Below, piece after piece: positions 1 to 9,782 of a stretch of 64,000 bases of DNA. Within the stretch, counting starts at the first letter, position 1. Each line of letters begins with the position of its first letter. Under the pieces are notes generated by a model. It saw only the letters and a program-made list of their open reading frames with translations, did no database searches and had not been told where the DNA came from. The DNA is from Microcella alkaliphila (GTDB taxonomy: Bacteria; Actinomycetota; Actinomycetes; Actinomycetales; Microbacteriaceae). The DNA is taken from positions 124,001 to 188,000 of the forward strand of contig NZ_SGXT01000017.1 of the NCBI RefSeq assembly GCF_004216855.1, read 5' to 3'. The position numbers and the translations under genes are program-made.

Positions 1-332
1 TAGAAGGGTTTCTCGAGCGCGACGGCGAGCGCTTTGGCGGCCCCCACACCGACCATCAGGGCACCTGCGAGCCCCGGCCCGCTCGTCACGGCGATCGCGT
101 CGACGTCGGCGAGCGCGACTCCCGCCGTCTCGAGCGCCTGCTCGATCGTCGGCGTGAGCGCTTCGAGGTGTGCGCGGGCCGCAACCTCGGGGACGACACC
201 GCCGAAGCGGGCATGCTCGTCCATCGAGCTGGCGATCGTGTTGGCGAGCAGCTCGGTGCCGCGCACGATGCCGACTCCGGTCTCGTCGCAGCTCGTCTCG
301 ATTCCGAGGACGAGCGGGTTGTCCGTGTTCAC
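1..332 (-). CDS. tsaD: tRNA N6-adenosine threonylcarbamoyltransferase TsaD (N-terminal part, cut by window edge)
   Basis: TsaD is the catalytic subunit of the TsaB-TsaD-TsaE machinery that transfers the threonylcarbamoyl group to A37 of ANN-decoding tRNAs (t6A). The visible 110 residues begin GTG AAC ACG and carry the family motif [14 protein letters not shown] near residues 10-23 and the segment [13 protein letters not shown]. The gene leaves the window at base 1, so the metal-binding HxxxH, which follows about here in the family, is not visible. The GTG start overlaps the rimI stop as GTGA, which fixes the start and indicates translational coupling. It is the last visible gene of the glmS-to-tsaD operon, next to its partners tsaB and tsaE. 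Confidence 0.93.
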   Translation of the reverse strand, partial: MNTDNPLVLGIETSCDETGVGIVRGTELLANTIASSMDEHARFGGVVPEVAARAHLEALTPTIEQALETAGVALADVDAIAVTSGPGLAGALMVGVGAAKALAVALEKPF

Positions 333-811
333 GCGACCCCCTCAACCGGTGCGATGTTCGCCCGCATGACCACGGCATCCACGTCGTCGGGCTGGTAGTA
401 GCGGGGCCGCACGCCGATCTCGACGAAGCCGTGCCGCTCGTACAGGGCCCGGGCGCCCGGGTTGTCGGCCCGCACCTCGAGGAATACCTCGCGGGCGCCG
501 CGACCGCGCGCCGCGGCGAGCAGCTGCTCGACGAGCAGGGTGCCGATACCGAGTCGTCGGTGGGTGCCGTCGACCGCGATCGTCTGAATGTCGGCCTGCT
601 CGGCGCCGCTCGGCGCGCTCAGGCCGGCGTAGCCGACGAGCTCGTCATCGGAGTGCACCACGAGGTAGAGGGTGTGCGGCGAGGCGAGCTCGGCGAGCAT
701 GGCGTAGCGGCTCCACGCGTCGCCGGGGAAGGTCGCGGTCTCAAGCGCCATGATCGCGTCGAGGTCGCTCACCTCGGCGTCGCGCAGCCGGATGCTCGGG
801 GCACCGGTCAC
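329..811 (-). CDS. rimI: ribosomal-protein-alanine N-acetyltransferase RimI (GNAT family)
   Basis: This 160-residue protein is a single GNAT domain. The acetyl-CoA pyrophosphate-binding loop is visible as [10 protein letters not shown] near residue 85, followed by [21 protein letters not shown], typical of the RimI branch (here quoted as [17 protein letters not shown]). RimI acetylates the N-terminal alanine of S18 in enterobacteria; in actinobacteria it is almost always wedged between tsaB and tsaD, as here. Its GTG start overlaps the tsaB stop as GTGA and its own stop overlaps tsaD, so the three genes are translationally coupled. The exact acetylation substrate in this organism is unknown; the name rests on family and position. 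Confidence 0.88.
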   Translation of the reverse strand: MTGAPSIRLRDAEVSDLDAIMALETATFPGDAWSRYAMLAELASPHTLYLVVHSDDELVGYAGLSAPSGAEQADIQTIAVDGTHRRLGIGTLLVEQLLAAARGRGAREVFLEVRADNPGARALYERHGFVEIGVRPRYYQPDDVDAVVMRANIAPVEGVA

Positions 812-1443
812 GACGTCACCCTCTTCGGCCCCGTGGGCATCGTCACGTCGGGGGCGCGCAGGTAGAGCGGCTGCGGGTCGGGGAACGTCGCGCCCGCGGC
901 GAGCCGTGCCGCCGCGACGTGCGCGAGCGCGGTCGCCGGAATCTCGGTCACCTCGTAGAGCACGACGCCCTCATCGGGCGCGAAGCCGAGCCGCGGTTCG
1001 AGACGCGCCGAGCGTACGACGCTCGGCACCGGCAGGGAGGCCGCGTACTCGGTGACGGCGACTTCGCGACGGCGGGCGTCAGTGACGACGCAGAAGCGGC
1101 CGGCCGCGACGCCGCCCTCGATGAGGTCGAGCGCGACGGCATCGTGGCTGGGCACCGGCAGCAGCGGCACCCCCCGAGCGATGGCCACGGCGCGGGCGGC
1201 GGCGATGCCGACGCGCAGGCCCGTGAACGGGCCGGGACCGATGCCGGTGACGACGCCGGTCAGCGGATCGGCGTTACCGCCGGCCGCCTCCGCGTCGGCG
1301 CCGGCAAGCACCTCCGCGAGGAACGGCCCGATCACTTCCGCGTGCCGACGCGTGTCCGCCGTCGAGCGCTCGGCAAGGACGCGGCCATTTCCGGCCACGG
1401 CGGCGACGGCCGTGCCGGCAGACGTGTCGATGGCGAGCAGCAC
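808..1443 (-). CDS. tsaB: tRNA threonylcarbamoyladenosine biosynthesis protein TsaB
   Basis: TsaB is the non-catalytic ASKHA-fold partner of TsaD in t6A synthesis. The 211-residue product starts MLLAIDTSAGTAVAAVA, matching the family N-terminal strand with the conserved AIDTS, and contains TGIGPGPFTGLRVGIAAAR near residues 70-88, the characteristic GPGSFTGLR-type motif (serine replaced by proline here). Length fits the family (about 210-230). It follows tsaE by nine bases and overlaps rimI by four. The neighbourhood tsaE-tsaB-rimI-tsaD is a standard actinobacterial arrangement, which supports the call strongly. Confidence 0.93.
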   Translation of the reverse strand: MLLAIDTSAGTAVAAVAGNGRVLAERSTADTRRHAEVIGPFLAEVLAGADAEAAGGNADPLTGVVTGIGPGPFTGLRVGIAAARAVAIARGVPLLPVPSHDAVALDLIEGGVAAGRFCVVTDARRREVAVTEYAASLPVPSVVRSARLEPRLGFAPDEGVVLYEVTEIPATALAHVAAARLAAGATFPDPQPLYLRAPDVTMPTGPKRVTS

Positions 1444-1452
1444 GAGTAGAGC

Positions 1453-2007
1453 CTAGGCAATCGCGCTGAGCAGCTCGGCGCCGCGGGGGCCGACCGCGCG
1501 AAAACGCACGATGCGCGGTTCGGCGAGCACAGCATCCGGATCAATGTCCTCGTCGGATGCTCGGGGCGCCTCCCCGACGCCCGCCCCGCCGCCGACGGGC
1601 CGCTCGATGACCAGCTCGAGCCACTCGTCGCAAATGGCGTCGACGAGGCCGGCACCCCACTCGATGACCGTGATGGACGCGGCCAGGTCGAGGTCGAGGT
1701 CGTCAAGTTCGGCGGCGTCGGAGAGTCGGTAGGCGTCGACGTGCACGAGGGGCGCGCTCGCCTCGCGAGGGTGGGTGCGGGCGAGCACGAAGGTGGGGCT
1801 GGTGACCGCGCCGCGCACACCGAGTGCCTCGCCGAGGCCGCGCGTGAAGGTGGTCTTGCCCGCCCCGAGCTCGCCGGTGAGCACGAGCACGTCGCCCGCA
1901 CGCAACTGGGCCGCGACGCGGGAACCGAACGCGTGCATGGCCTCGGGGTCGGCGATGGTCAGGGCTGCGGGGTGCGGTGAGCCCATCGCTGCGGGCGCGC
2001 CCGTCAT
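1453..2007 (-). CDS. tsaE: tRNA threonylcarbamoyladenosine biosynthesis ATPase TsaE
   Basis: TsaE is the small P-loop ATPase that regulates the TsaBD complex. The Walker A loop LTGELGAGKTTFTRGL lies near residues 43-58, followed by SPTFVLARTH, LVHVDAYRL and ITVIEWGAGL, all hallmark TsaE segments. I chose the ATG at 2007 because it overlaps the alr stop as ATGA; this gives 184 residues, within the family range once a roughly 40-residue acidic/glycine-rich linker near the C terminus is allowed. An in-frame ATG at 1986 is an alternative start. A longer reading frame continues upstream through alr but is only a shadow of that gene. Confidence 0.92.
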   Translation of the reverse strand: MTGAPAAMGSPHPAALTIADPEAMHAFGSRVAAQLRAGDVLVLTGELGAGKTTFTRGLGEALGVRGAVTSPTFVLARTHPREASAPLVHVDAYRLSDAAELDDLDLDLAASITVIEWGAGLVDAICDEWLELVIERPVGGGAGVGEAPRASDEDIDPDAVLAEPRIVRFRAVGPRGAELLSAIA

Positions 2008-3098
2008 GCGCGGGTTCTCGTGACGCGGCGACCCAGGCGGGTGACGATCTCGTAGCCGATCGTGCCGGCGGCGTCGGCCCAGTCGACCGCCGAGGGCGCC
2101 CCGGTGCTGCGGGGGTCGCCGAAGAGGATGGCGCGGTCGCCGACGGCCACGGGCTGGTCGCCGGCGTCGACGACGAACTGGTCCATGGCGACGCGGCCGA
2201 CCACGGGCATCCGGTGGTCGCCGACGAGGACGGAGGCGCCGTCGGTATGACGCGGAATTCCATCGGCGTAGCCGAGCGGCACGAGCGCGAGCGTCGTGGG
2301 TCGCGCTGTGCGGTAACGGTAGCCGTAGGAGACGCCGCTGCCGGCGGGCACGCGCTTGACGTGCACGATCTCGGCGCTGAGCTCCATCGCGGGGGTGAAG
2401 GGCAGCTCGCGATGGTGGTCTTCGGGCGGCAGTCCGTAGATCGACATGCCGAGCCGAACCATGTCGTAGCGCGCCGCGGGGTGATCGAGGGCACCGGCCG
2501 ACGCGGCGAGGTGACGCAGCCCCGGGTCGAGGTTCGCGGCGCGCACGGCGTCGACGAACTCTTCGAACGCGACGATCTGCGCGCGGTCCTCGTCGGGCGA
2601 CGTGTTCGACAGGTGGCTGAAGACACCTCCGAGACGGAGGCCGTCGTGGTGCACGGCGTGGGCGAGCTCGTCGACGAACAGAGCCCACTCGTCGCGGGAG
2701 ACGCCGTTGCGCGACAGCCCTGTATCAACCTTCACGTGGATGGTGCCGCGGTGCCCCGCGTCGGCGGCCTGGCGCAGCTGCGCGACCGAGTTGACGCCGA
2801 CCATGATGCCGGCCTCCGCCGCAGCGGCAAGGTCGGCGCCGCTCGGGTGGATCCACGCGAGCACGGGGGCGTCGATACCGGCAGCGCGCAGCTCGAACGC
2901 CTCCTCGAGGTCGGCGACGCCCAGCATGTCGGCGCCCGCTTCCAGAGCGGCGCGTGCCGCGAGGATGGCGCCGTGCCCGTAGCCGTCGGCCTTCACCACG
3001 GCCATGGCACGCGGGGCCGGGGCGAGTTTGCGCATCACCTCGACGTTCTGCGCGATCGCCTGGCGCGAGATGCGCGCCTCGCGGAAGGGCCGGCTCAC
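2004..3098 (-). CDS. alr: alanine racemase
   Basis: Alr is a PLP enzyme that interconverts L- and D-alanine and supplies D-Ala for peptidoglycan. The PLP lysine is in AVVKADGYGHGA (Lys36). The second-domain catalytic tyrosine lies in the segment GSGVSYGYRYR, and the end of the TIM barrel shows RYDMVRLGMSIYGLPP. At 364 residues it has the usual length. The GTG start overlaps the acpS stop as GTGA. The alr-tsaE coupling is common in actinobacteria and links cell-wall precursor and tRNA-modification genes in one transcript headed by glmS. Confidence 0.96.
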   Translation of the reverse strand: MSRPFREARISRQAIAQNVEVMRKLAPAPRAMAVVKADGYGHGAILAARAALEAGADMLGVADLEEAFELRAAGIDAPVLAWIHPSGADLAAAAEAGIMVGVNSVAQLRQAADAGHRGTIHVKVDTGLSRNGVSRDEWALFVDELAHAVHHDGLRLGGVFSHLSNTSPDEDRAQIVAFEEFVDAVRAANLDPGLRHLAASAGALDHPAARYDMVRLGMSIYGLPPEDHHRELPFTPAMELSAEIVHVKRVPAGSGVSYGYRYRTARPTTLALVPLGYADGIPRHTDGASVLVGDHRMPVVGRVAMDQFVVDAGDQPVAVGDRAILFGDPRSTGAPSAVDWADAAGTIGYEIVTRLGRRVTRTRA

Positions 3099-3451
3099 GG
3101 CGCCGTCTCCGCCACCACGAAGGCGATCGCCGCCCCCGCGTCATGCGACATCGACACGTGCAGTCGCGCGATACCGCGAGAGAGCGCGATCTCGGCGGCG
3201 CGACCACTCAGGGCAACGTCGGGATTGCCCTCATCATCGGAGACGATGCGCATGTCGTGCCAGCGAACACCGTCGGTCGCGCCGAGAGCCTTCATCACCG
3301 CTTCCTTCGCGGCGAATCGTCCGGCGAGCGAGCGCACCGGGCGGTCGCGTTCCGACTCGGCAAAGAGCCGCTCTCGCAGCCCGGGCGTGCGGGTAAGCGC
3401 GCGGTCGAAGCGGGCAAGGTCGACGATGTCGACACCCACTCCGACGATCAC
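3095..3451 (-). CDS. acpS: holo-[acyl-carrier-protein] synthase
   Basis: AcpS transfers 4'-phosphopantetheine from CoA to acyl carrier protein. The 118-residue product has the two family signatures: IVGVGVDIVDLARFDRAL at the N terminus with the metal-binding Asp, and RFAAKEAVMKALG with the catalytic Glu-Ala-x-x-Lys block. Start is GTG at 3451, 35 bases after glmS. It overlaps alr by four bases. Interestingly coaA, the first enzyme of the CoA pathway that makes its co-substrate, is divergently transcribed from the same promoter region upstream of glmS. Confidence 0.95.
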   Translation of the reverse strand: MIVGVGVDIVDLARFDRALTRTPGLRERLFAESERDRPVRSLAGRFAAKEAVMKALGATDGVRWHDMRIVSDDEGNPDVALSGRAAEIALSRGIARLHVSMSHDAGAAIAFVVAETAP

Positions 3452-3486
3452 CGCACCCTCCCGCCCGTACCGAAACGACCCGCGGC

Positions 3487-5337
3487 CTACTCGACCGTGA
3501 CCGACTTGGCGAGGTTGCGCGGCTGATCGACGTCGAGACCCTTTGCCGCGGCGAGTTCCATGCCGAAGAAGTGCAGCGGAACAACGGCGAGCAGCGGCTC
3601 GAAGAACGGCGACGCGAGCGGAATGCGGATGACCTCGTCGGCGTGCGGCAAGACGGCGACGTCCCCGGCCTCGGCGATCGCGATGACGCGCGCACCACGG
3701 GCGCGAATCTCTTGGATGTTCGATACGACTTTGGCGTGCAGTGAACGCTCATCGCGCGGGCTCGGCACGATCACGAACACGATCTGGCCGGGCTCGATCA
3801 ACGCGATCGGACCGTGCTTCAGCTCGCCGGCGGCGAACCCTTCGGCATGGATGTACGCGAGCTCTTTCAGCTTCAGCGCACCTTCCAGCGCGATCGGGTA
3901 GCCGACGTGGCGGCCGAGGAACAGCACCGAGCGGGTGTCCGCCATCCAGTGGGCGAGTTCGGCGATGCGCTCGCCGCTCGCGATGACGTCGCGAAGCTGG
4001 TCGGGCACCTTCTGGAGGTCCGCGACGAGCGCGCGAACAGCATCCGCCGCAAGCGTCTCGCGCACCTGCGCGAGTTGCAGTCCGAACAGATAGCAGGCGG
4101 TGATCTGCGCGACGAACGCCTTCGTCGAGGCGACCGCGACCTCGGGGCCGGCATGGGTGTACACAACGGCGTCGGACTCGCGCGGGATCGTCGCTCCCTG
4201 CGTGTTACAGATCGACAGCGTGCGCGCGCCCTGCTCGCGGGCGTACTTGACCGCCATGAGCGTGTCCATCGTTTCGCCCGACTGGCTGATCGACACGACC
4301 AGCGTGTTCGGCGACAGCACCGGCTCGCGATAGCGGAACTCGTGGGCGAGCTCGACGTCGACGGGCACGCGCGCCCACTGCTCGATGGCGTACTTGCCGA
4401 CCATGCCGGCGTACGCGGCCGTGCCGCAGGCGATGATGAGCACGCGGTCTATCGAGCGCAGTACGTCGTCACCAAGGCCGTCGAGCTCGGGAATGTGTAC
4501 GAGGCCGTCCGTCACCCGGCCGCGGATCGTGTTGGCCACCGCGTCGGGCTCTTCGCTGATCTCCTTCGCCATGAAGCTCGACCAGCCACCCTTCTCGGCG
4601 GCGGAGGCGTCCCAGTCGACCTCGAACCGGCGCGACTCGACGGGGTTGCCGTCGAAGTCGACGACCTCGACGCTGCCTGGTCGGATCGTGACGAGCTGGT
4701 CTTGGCCGATCTCCATGGCCTGCTTCGTGTAGGCGACGAACGCGGCGACGTCCGAGCCGAGGAAGTTCTCGCCCTCCCCGAGGCCCACCACGAGCGGAGA
4801 GTTGCGGCGAGCGCCGACCACGACGTCGGGCTCATCGGCGTGCACCGCGAGCAGGGTGAACGCACCCTCGAGGCGGTTGACGACGGCGAGCATCGCGGCG
4901 GTCAGGTCGTGGGTGTCGCGGTACGCCTCGCCGACGAGCAGCGCGGCGACCTCCGAGTCGGTCTCGCTCGCGAACGTGTGGCCGCGCTCAGTGAGCTCGG
5001 CCTTCAGCTCGCTGAAGTTCTCAATGATGCCGTTGTGAATGAGCGCGAGCTTGCCGCCGTCACCCAGGTGAGGGTGCGCGTTGCCATCAGTCGGCCCGCC
5101 GTGCGTTGCCCAGCGCGTGTGGCCGATGCCCGTCTGGCCGTCGGCGATGGGATGCGCGGATAGCTCGTCGGTGAGGTTGCCCAGCTTGCCAGCACGCTTC
5201 GCAGAGCCCAACCCCCCGTCCGGAGTCAGCACGGCAACCCCGGCCGAGTCGTAGCCCCGATATTCCAGTCTCTTCAACCCACCGAGGAGCACCTCAATGC
5301 TGCCACGGTGACCGACATATCCCACGATTCCACACAT
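3487..5337 (-). CDS. glmS: glutamine--fructose-6-phosphate aminotransferase (isomerizing)
   Basis: GlmS makes glucosamine-6-phosphate from fructose-6-phosphate and glutamine, the entry to UDP-GlcNAc. The 616-residue protein starts MCGIVGYVG, so Cys2 becomes the N-terminal nucleophile of the glutaminase domain. Two SIS sugar-isomerase domains follow, with [12 protein letters not shown] in the first, and the C terminus ends LAKSVTVE, the usual closure of the active site. It is the first gene of a seven-gene operon. No ribosome-binding site is seen; a -10 box TAGAAT lies exactly seven bases before the ATG, so the mRNA is probably leaderless. No glmS ribozyme is present. The partner enzyme GlmM is encoded nearby at 6367-7728. 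Confidence 0.97.
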   Translation of the reverse strand: MCGIVGYVGHRGSIEVLLGGLKRLEYRGYDSAGVAVLTPDGGLGSAKRAGKLGNLTDELSAHPIADGQTGIGHTRWATHGGPTDGNAHPHLGDGGKLALIHNGIIENFSELKAELTERGHTFASETDSEVAALLVGEAYRDTHDLTAAMLAVVNRLEGAFTLLAVHADEPDVVVGARRNSPLVVGLGEGENFLGSDVAAFVAYTKQAMEIGQDQLVTIRPGSVEVVDFDGNPVESRRFEVDWDASAAEKGGWSSFMAKEISEEPDAVANTIRGRVTDGLVHIPELDGLGDDVLRSIDRVLIIACGTAAYAGMVGKYAIEQWARVPVDVELAHEFRYREPVLSPNTLVVSISQSGETMDTLMAVKYAREQGARTLSICNTQGATIPRESDAVVYTHAGPEVAVASTKAFVAQITACYLFGLQLAQVRETLAADAVRALVADLQKVPDQLRDVIASGERIAELAHWMADTRSVLFLGRHVGYPIALEGALKLKELAYIHAEGFAAGELKHGPIALIEPGQIVFVIVPSPRDERSLHAKVVSNIQEIRARGARVIAIAEAGDVAVLPHADEVIRIPLASPFFEPLLAVVPLHFFGMELAAAKGLDVDQPRNLAKSVTVE

Positions 5338-5344
5338 GTGCTCG

Positions 5345-5350
5345 ATTCTA
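5345..5350 (-). promoter_or_regulatory. -10 box of glmS, leaderless promoter
   Basis: Read on the minus strand the sequence is TAGAAT, seven bases (CGAGCAC), then the glmS ATG. This is the actinobacterial TAnnnT -10 placed so that transcription would begin at or next to the start codon. No purine-rich ribosome-binding site precedes the ATG, which agrees with a leaderless transcript. Confidence 0.6.
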
Positions 5351-5379
5351 GGGCGCGAGGGTCAGGCGGCCGCCCGCGC

Positions 5380-5385
5380 TACTGT
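5380..5385 (+). promoter_or_regulatory. -10 box of coaA, leaderless promoter
   Basis: TACTGT is followed by seven bases (GGTGGCG) and the ATG at 5393. The spacing is identical to that of the divergent glmS promoter 30 bases away. It also decides the coaA start: upstream in-frame codons would lie inside or before the promoter. Confidence 0.55.
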
Positions 5386-5392
5386 GGTGGCG

Positions 5393-6370
5393 ATGGTCGA
5401 GGCGCATCCCGCCCCCGGGCGCGAGAATGGCGCCGGCGCACCGTCGCGCGATCAGAGCCCCTTCGTCGAGCTCGACCGCGACCGGTGGTCGGCGCTCGCC
5501 CCGGCGACCCCGCAACCGCTCACCGAACACGAGTTGATCGGCCTGCGGGGCCTCGGAGACCAGCTCGACCTGCGCGAGGTGGCGGAGGTCTACCAGCCGC
5601 TCAGCCGATTGCTGAACCTCTACGCCGCGGGCGCCCGTGACCTGCACACGGCGACACGCGAATTTCTCGGCGACCGCGGCCCGCGTACGCCGTTCGTCAT
5701 CGGGGTCGCCGGGTCGGTCGCCGTCGGCAAGTCGACCATCGCGCGCCTCTTGCGCGAGCTCCTGTCACGGTGGGACGACACCCCTCGCGTCGAGCGCGTC
5801 ACCACTGACGGATTCCTGCTGCCGACGGCCGAGCTCTCGCGGCGCGGCATCCTGCACCGCAAGGGGTTCCCCGAGAGCTACGACCGTCGGACGCTGTTGC
5901 GGTTCGTGTCACGCATCAAAGCGGGCGCCGAGGAGGTGCGAGCACCGGTGTACTCGCACCTGTCGTACGACATCATCCCCGGCGCCGAAATCATCGTGCG
6001 CCGTCCCGACATCCTGATCGTCGAGGGCCTGAATGTCTTGCAGCCGCCTGGACCGGGCGCATCCCTCGCGGTCAGCGACCTGTTCGACTTCACCGTCTAT
6101 GTGGATGCCCGCACGAGCGACATCGCCGACTGGTACGAACAGCGCTTCCTCAAGTTACAACGAGGCGCCTTCAGTGACCCGCGCAGCTACTTCCACCGCT
6201 ATGCGAGCCTCAGCGAGGACGAGGCGCGCATCACGGCGCGGCGCATCTGGGGCGACATCAACGAGCCGAACCTGACGCAGAACATCCTGCCGACGCGCGC
6301 CCGCGCATCCCTCGTCTTGCGGAAGGAACGCGACCACACCGTGTCCACCGTGCTGCTGAGGAAGATTTAG
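5393..6370 (+). CDS. coaA: pantothenate kinase type I
   Basis: CoaA phosphorylates pantothenate, the first and regulated step of CoA synthesis. The P-loop [17 protein letters not shown] lies near residues 104-120 and the segment [12 protein letters not shown], typical of bacterial type I kinases, follows. With the start at 5393 the protein has 325 residues, close to the 316 of the E. coli enzyme; an open frame extends 19 codons upstream but overlaps the coaA and glmS promoters, and a -10 box sits seven bases before this ATG. The stop codon overlaps the convergent glmM stop. The N-terminal 30 residues are low in conservation and the start is the only doubtful point. Confidence 0.93.
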   Translation: MVEAHPAPGRENGAGAPSRDQSPFVELDRDRWSALAPATPQPLTEHELIGLRGLGDQLDLREVAEVYQPLSRLLNLYAAGARDLHTATREFLGDRGPRTPFVIGVAGSVAVGKSTIARLLRELLSRWDDTPRVERVTTDGFLLPTAELSRRGILHRKGFPESYDRRTLLRFVSRIKAGAEEVRAPVYSHLSYDIIPGAEIIVRRPDILIVEGLNVLQPPGPGASLAVSDLFDFTVYVDARTSDIADWYEQRFLKLQRGAFSDPRSYFHRYASLSEDEARITARRIWGDINEPNLTQNILPTRARASLVLRKERDHTVSTVLLRKI

Positions 6371-7728
6371 ACGGCCAGTTCGGCTTTGACCACCGCGGCG
6401 AGGCGGTCGGCCATCTCCCGGGCGGTCGCGTCGTCCGCGGCCTCGACCATGACGCGGATCATCGGCTCGGTTCCGCTCGCGCGCAGCAGCACGCGGCCGC
6501 TGTCACCGAGCTCCGCCTCAACCTCGGCGACCGCCGCGGCGATTCCGTCGTGACCCTCAAGCCTGGTGCGGTCGACACCGCGCACGTTCTCGAGCACCTG
6601 CGGGAAGACGGTCATCACCGAGGCGAGTTCCTCGAGGGTCTTCCCGGTGCGCGCCATCTCCGCGGCAAGCTGCAGGCCGGTCAGAATGCCGTCGCCCGTG
6701 GTCGCGTGGTCGCTCATGATGAGGTGGCCCGACTGCTCGCCGCCGAGCGACAGCCCATGCTCGGCGAGCGCCTCCAACACGTAGCGGTCCCCGACCTTCG
6801 TCTCGACCAGTTCGATGCCGTTGCTACGCATCGCGCGCTTCAGGCCGAGGTTGCTCATCACGGTGACGGCGAGCGTGTCCTTAGCGAGCAACCCGCGACG
6901 CTTCATCGACAGCGCGAGGATCGCCATGATCTGGTCGCCGTCGACGACCTGGCCCCGGGCATCCACGGCGAGGCAGCGGTCGGCGTCGCCGTCGTGGGCG
7001 ATTCCGAGGTCGGCGCCCACCTCCACGACTGCACGCTGAAGCGGGGCCAGATAAGTCGAGCCCACGCCGTCGTTGATATTGAGCCCGTTCGGATCAGCGC
7101 CGATAAGGGTCACGCGAGCGCCCGCATCAGTGAAGGCCTGGGGGGAGACGGCCGACGCGGCTCCATGCGCGCAGTCGAGCACGACGTGCAGACCGGCGAG
7201 CGACACGTCAACCGTCGACAGGAGATGAAGGAGGTATCGATCCTCCGCGTCAGCGAAACGGCGAATGCGCCCTACACCCCCGCCGACGGGGGCCAGCTTC
7301 TGCTCCTCCAATGCCCATTCGATGCGGTCTTCGACCTCGTCAGGCAACTTGGTTCCGCCGTAGGAGAAAAACTTGATGCCATTGTCGGGCATGGCGTTGT
7401 GAGAGGCCGACACCATCACGCCGAAGTCGACGCCTGCGTCGCTCACGAGGAAGGCCGCGGCCGGCGTCGGAATGACTCCCGCGTCGAGCACGTCGATGCC
7501 GCTCGAGGCAAGCCCCGCGGCAACAGCGGCCGTCAGAAACTCGCCCGAGACACGCGGGTCGCGTGCGACCACCGCGGTCGGGCGCTTGCCCTGTGCGCGC
7601 AACTCGTCAGCGTGACGCCCCTGGGTCAGGACCCACGCAGCAGCCTGAGACAGGCCGAGGGCCAGCCCGGCGGTGAGATCGCCGTTGGCCAGCCCTCGGA
7701 CCCCGTCGGTACCGAATAAACGGCCCAT
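6367..7728 (-). CDS. glmM: phosphoglucosamine mutase
   Basis: GlmM converts glucosamine-6-phosphate to glucosamine-1-phosphate, the step after GlmS. The 453-residue protein begins [15 protein letters not shown]. The active phosphoserine is in [16 protein letters not shown] (Ser109 by count); the metal loop DGDADRC and the sugar-phosphate loop [12 protein letters not shown] are present. It lies 21 bases after rpsI and is therefore probably co-transcribed with truA-rplM-rpsI, a linkage frequent in actinobacteria. Its stop overlaps the coaA stop head-on, leaving no room for a separate terminator. Confidence 0.97.
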   Translation of the reverse strand: MGRLFGTDGVRGLANGDLTAGLALGLSQAAAWVLTQGRHADELRAQGKRPTAVVARDPRVSGEFLTAAVAAGLASSGIDVLDAGVIPTPAAAFLVSDAGVDFGVMVSASHNAMPDNGIKFFSYGGTKLPDEVEDRIEWALEEQKLAPVGGGVGRIRRFADAEDRYLLHLLSTVDVSLAGLHVVLDCAHGAASAVSPQAFTDAGARVTLIGADPNGLNINDGVGSTYLAPLQRAVVEVGADLGIAHDGDADRCLAVDARGQVVDGDQIMAILALSMKRRGLLAKDTLAVTVMSNLGLKRAMRSNGIELVETKVGDRYVLEALAEHGLSLGGEQSGHLIMSDHATTGDGILTGLQLAAEMARTGKTLEELASVMTVFPQVLENVRGVDRTRLEGHDGIAAAVAEVEAELGDSGRVLLRASGTEPMIRVMVEAADDATAREMADRLAAVVKAELAV

Positions 7729-7749
7729 GATCGGGATGCTCGTCTCGGG

Positions 7750-8232
7750 TTAGCGCTTCGAGTACTGAGGCGCCTTGCGGGCCTTCTTGAGACCGGCCTT
7801 CTTGCGCTCGATGACGCGGGCATCCCGAGTGAGGAAGCCGGCCTTCTTGAGCGCCGGGCGGTTGTTCTCGCGGTCGATCTCGTTGAGAGCGCGCGAGATG
7901 GCGAGGCGCAGGGCGCCCGCCTGGCCCGAGGGGCCGCCGCCGGTGATGCGTGCCGTCACGTCGTAGCCGCCGGTCAGGTCGAGCAGCGTGAAGGGGTCGG
8001 TGATGAGCTGCTGGTGCAGCTTGTTCGGGAAGTACTCGTCGAGAGCGCGGCCGTTGACCGTGAACGCGCCCGAGCCGGGCACGAGGCGCACGCGGGCGAT
8101 GGCCTGCTTGCGTCGTCCGACGGCCTGGCCGGAAACGGACAGGACGGGGCGGGGAGCCGACTCGGCCGCGGGGGCCGACGACTCGGTGGTGTAGCTCTCG
8201 GGAGCCACGTCGGTAGTGGTGTCGTTCGCCAT
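7750..8232 (-). CDS. rpsI: 30S ribosomal protein S9
   Basis: S9 binds the 3' major domain of 16S rRNA in the small-subunit head, and its C-terminal tail touches P-site tRNA. The conserved core starts near residue 34 ([13 protein letters not shown]) and ends [11 protein letters not shown], the invariant Ser-Lys-Arg tail. The first 30 or so residues are an Ala/Glu/Thr-rich extension absent from enterobacterial S9 but usual in actinobacteria. It lies 32 bases after rplM. Confidence 0.97.
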   Translation of the reverse strand: MANDTTTDVAPESYTTESSAPAAESAPRPVLSVSGQAVGRRKQAIARVRLVPGSGAFTVNGRALDEYFPNKLHQQLITDPFTLLDLTGGYDVTARITGGGPSGQAGALRLAISRALNEIDRENNRPALKKAGFLTRDARVIERKKAGLKKARKAPQYSKR

Positions 8233-8264
8233 GTGTTCTATACGTCCTTGGAAGCGGGGCCGCG

Positions 8265-8711
8265 TTACTGCGCGACCTGGTCGAGGGTGTAGGCCGTGGG
8301 CTGCTGCGCGGCGTGCGGGTGCTCGGCGCCGGCGTAGACCTTCAGCTTCTTGATCTGGGCGCGGCCGAGCGAGTTCTTCGGCAGCATGCCGCGGATCGCC
8401 TTCTCGACGGCGCGGACGGGGTTCTTCTCGAGCAGCTCGGAGTACGAGGTTGCCGTGAGGCCGCCCGGGTAGCCGGAGTGGCGGTAGGCCTTCTTCTGCT
8501 CAAGCTTCGACCCGGTCAGGGCAACCTTGCTCGCGTTGACGATGATGACGAAGTCACCCATGTCCATGTGCGGGGCGAAGGTCGGCTTGTGCTTGCCACG
8601 CAGGAGGGTGGCGGCGTGGCTGGCGAGTCGGCCGAGCACCACGTCGGTGGCGTCGATGACGACCCAGTTCCGCTGGATGTCAGCGGGGGTGGGGCTGAAT
8701 GTGCGCGTCAC
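8265..8711 (-). CDS. rplM: 50S ribosomal protein L13
   Basis: L13 is an early assembly protein of the large subunit. I start it at the GTG at 8711, which follows a good ribosome-binding site (AAGAAAG about eight bases upstream) and gives the family-typical 148 residues, [20 protein letters not shown] when read with initiator Met. The frame remains open upstream, but that part has no L13 similarity and overlaps truA's end. The core motif [17 protein letters not shown] and the conserved [13 protein letters not shown] are present. It pairs with rpsI as in nearly all bacteria. Confidence 0.95.
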   Translation of the reverse strand: MTRTFSPTPADIQRNWVVIDATDVVLGRLASHAATLLRGKHKPTFAPHMDMGDFVIIVNASKVALTGSKLEQKKAYRHSGYPGGLTATSYSELLEKNPVRAVEKAIRGMLPKNSLGRAQIKKLKVYAGAEHPHAAQQPTAYTLDQVAQ

Positions 8712-8841
8712 AGTGCGTACTTTCTTGTCGAGGTGTTCGTGAATCCCGCTCCGGTGGGGGTTCTCGCGTCGATGACGGGGAAACGCCCGCGGTGGAGGGC
8801 TCAACTGGATGCCCGTCGGCGACGGACACCAAGGGGTTAGC

Positions 8842-9738
8842 TTACGGCAGTGGCGCGCCGTCGGCAATTTCGCGTTTTGCGCGGGTCTGCTGCGCTCGGG
8901 CGGCGAGCTCGTGATCGGGCGGGTAGCCAACCTCGACGAGGGTGAGCCCGTGGGGTGCGACGACGGGGAACAGGCTCGTGCGCACGGCCTCGTCACGCGC
9001 GGCGACGAGCTGCTCGACGCTCAGCGCGCCGCGCCCGACGGCGATGGCCGCGCCGACGAGCGAGCGGACCATCGAGTGGCAGAAGGCGTCGGCGCGCACG
9101 GTCGCGACGAGCACGCCGTCGTTTGTCTCTCGCCACTCGTACTGCTGCAGCGTGCGTACCGTGGTGGCGCCCTCGCGGGGCTTGCAGAAGGCGCCGAAGT
9201 CGCGAAGGCCGAGGAGGGCATCCGCCGCCGTGTTCATGGCGTCGAGGTCGAGCGTGTCGCGCACCGCGAGGGTGTCGTGGCGGCGCCGGGGGTCGCGCGG
9301 GGCGCGCCCGTCGGCGAGCCGATACTCGTAGCGGCGCCAGACGGGCGAGAAGCGCGCGTCGAACCCCGCGGGGGCGAGGGATGCGCGGTGCACGACGATG
9401 TCTCCGTCGCGTCCCACGATCCCTCCGAGCCGCCGCGCGAGCGCGTCGGCCGGGCTGAGGGCAGCGTGCTCTGTTCGCGCACCGCGGTCGGGGCGGGCGA
9501 GCGCGGCGAACCGTGCCGCGTCGAGGTCGACGTGCAGCACCTGGCCGGTGGCGTGCACGCCGGCGTCGGTTCGACCGGCGACGACCACGCGTGGCCGATC
9601 GTCGCCGTCCCGGCTGAACAGTGTGGCCAGGGCGGATTCGATCTCTCCTTGCACGGTGCGCAGGCCGGGTTGGGCCGCCCAGCCCGAGAACGCTGAGCCG
9701 TCGTACGCGAGGTCGATGCGCACGCGCACGGAACTCAC
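8842..9738 (-). CDS. truA: tRNA pseudouridine(38-40) synthase TruA
   Basis: TruA isomerises uridines 38-40 of tRNA anticodon stems. The catalytic aspartate lies in [17 protein letters not shown], and the opening [19 protein letters not shown] is the family N terminus. The start is uncertain: GTG at 9738 gives 298 residues and sits 15-20 bases after GGGAG, while a second GTG nine bases downstream is preceded by GGTGAG. The frame stays open far upstream but there it is antisense to the acyltransferase gene. Gene order truA-rplM-rpsI is the usual continuation of the alpha operon, here separated from rplQ by two inserted genes. Confidence 0.93.
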   Translation of the reverse strand: MSSVRVRIDLAYDGSAFSGWAAQPGLRTVQGEIESALATLFSRDGDDRPRVVVAGRTDAGVHATGQVLHVDLDAARFAALARPDRGARTEHAALSPADALARRLGGIVGRDGDIVVHRASLAPAGFDARFSPVWRRYEYRLADGRAPRDPRRRHDTLAVRDTLDLDAMNTAADALLGLRDFGAFCKPREGATTVRTLQQYEWRETNDGVLVATVRADAFCHSMVRSLVGAAIAVGRGALSVEQLVAARDEAVRTSLFPVVAPHGLTLVEVGYPPDHELAARAQQTRAKREIADGAPLP

Positions 9739-9760
9739 CGCGTCGCCGCCTGTCTCCCGG

Positions 9761-9782
9761 TTATCCACAGCTGGCGAGTCTA
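9761..9782. promoter_or_regulatory. DnaA-box sequence overlapping a putative truA promoter
   Basis: Bases 9761-9769 read TTATCCACA, a perfect match to the consensus DnaA box. On the minus strand TAGACT (9777-9782) fits a TAnnnT -10 for truA, so the box would lie over the transcription start. A single box by itself can be chance; the position is what makes it worth noting. Confidence 0.4.

Noticed and set aside
1977-3500. Plus-strand frame of 507 codons opposite alr and acpS
   Set aside because: Antisense to two certain genes with coupled starts; no domain.
5281-5400. glmS ribozyme
   Set aside because: The glmS start is preceded by a -10 box at seven bases and only 55 bases separate it from coaA; there is no room for the ribozyme.
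8712-8996. N-terminal extension of L13
   Set aside because: The extra 95 codons resemble no L13 and run into truA; the GTG at 8711 has a good ribosome-binding site and family length.
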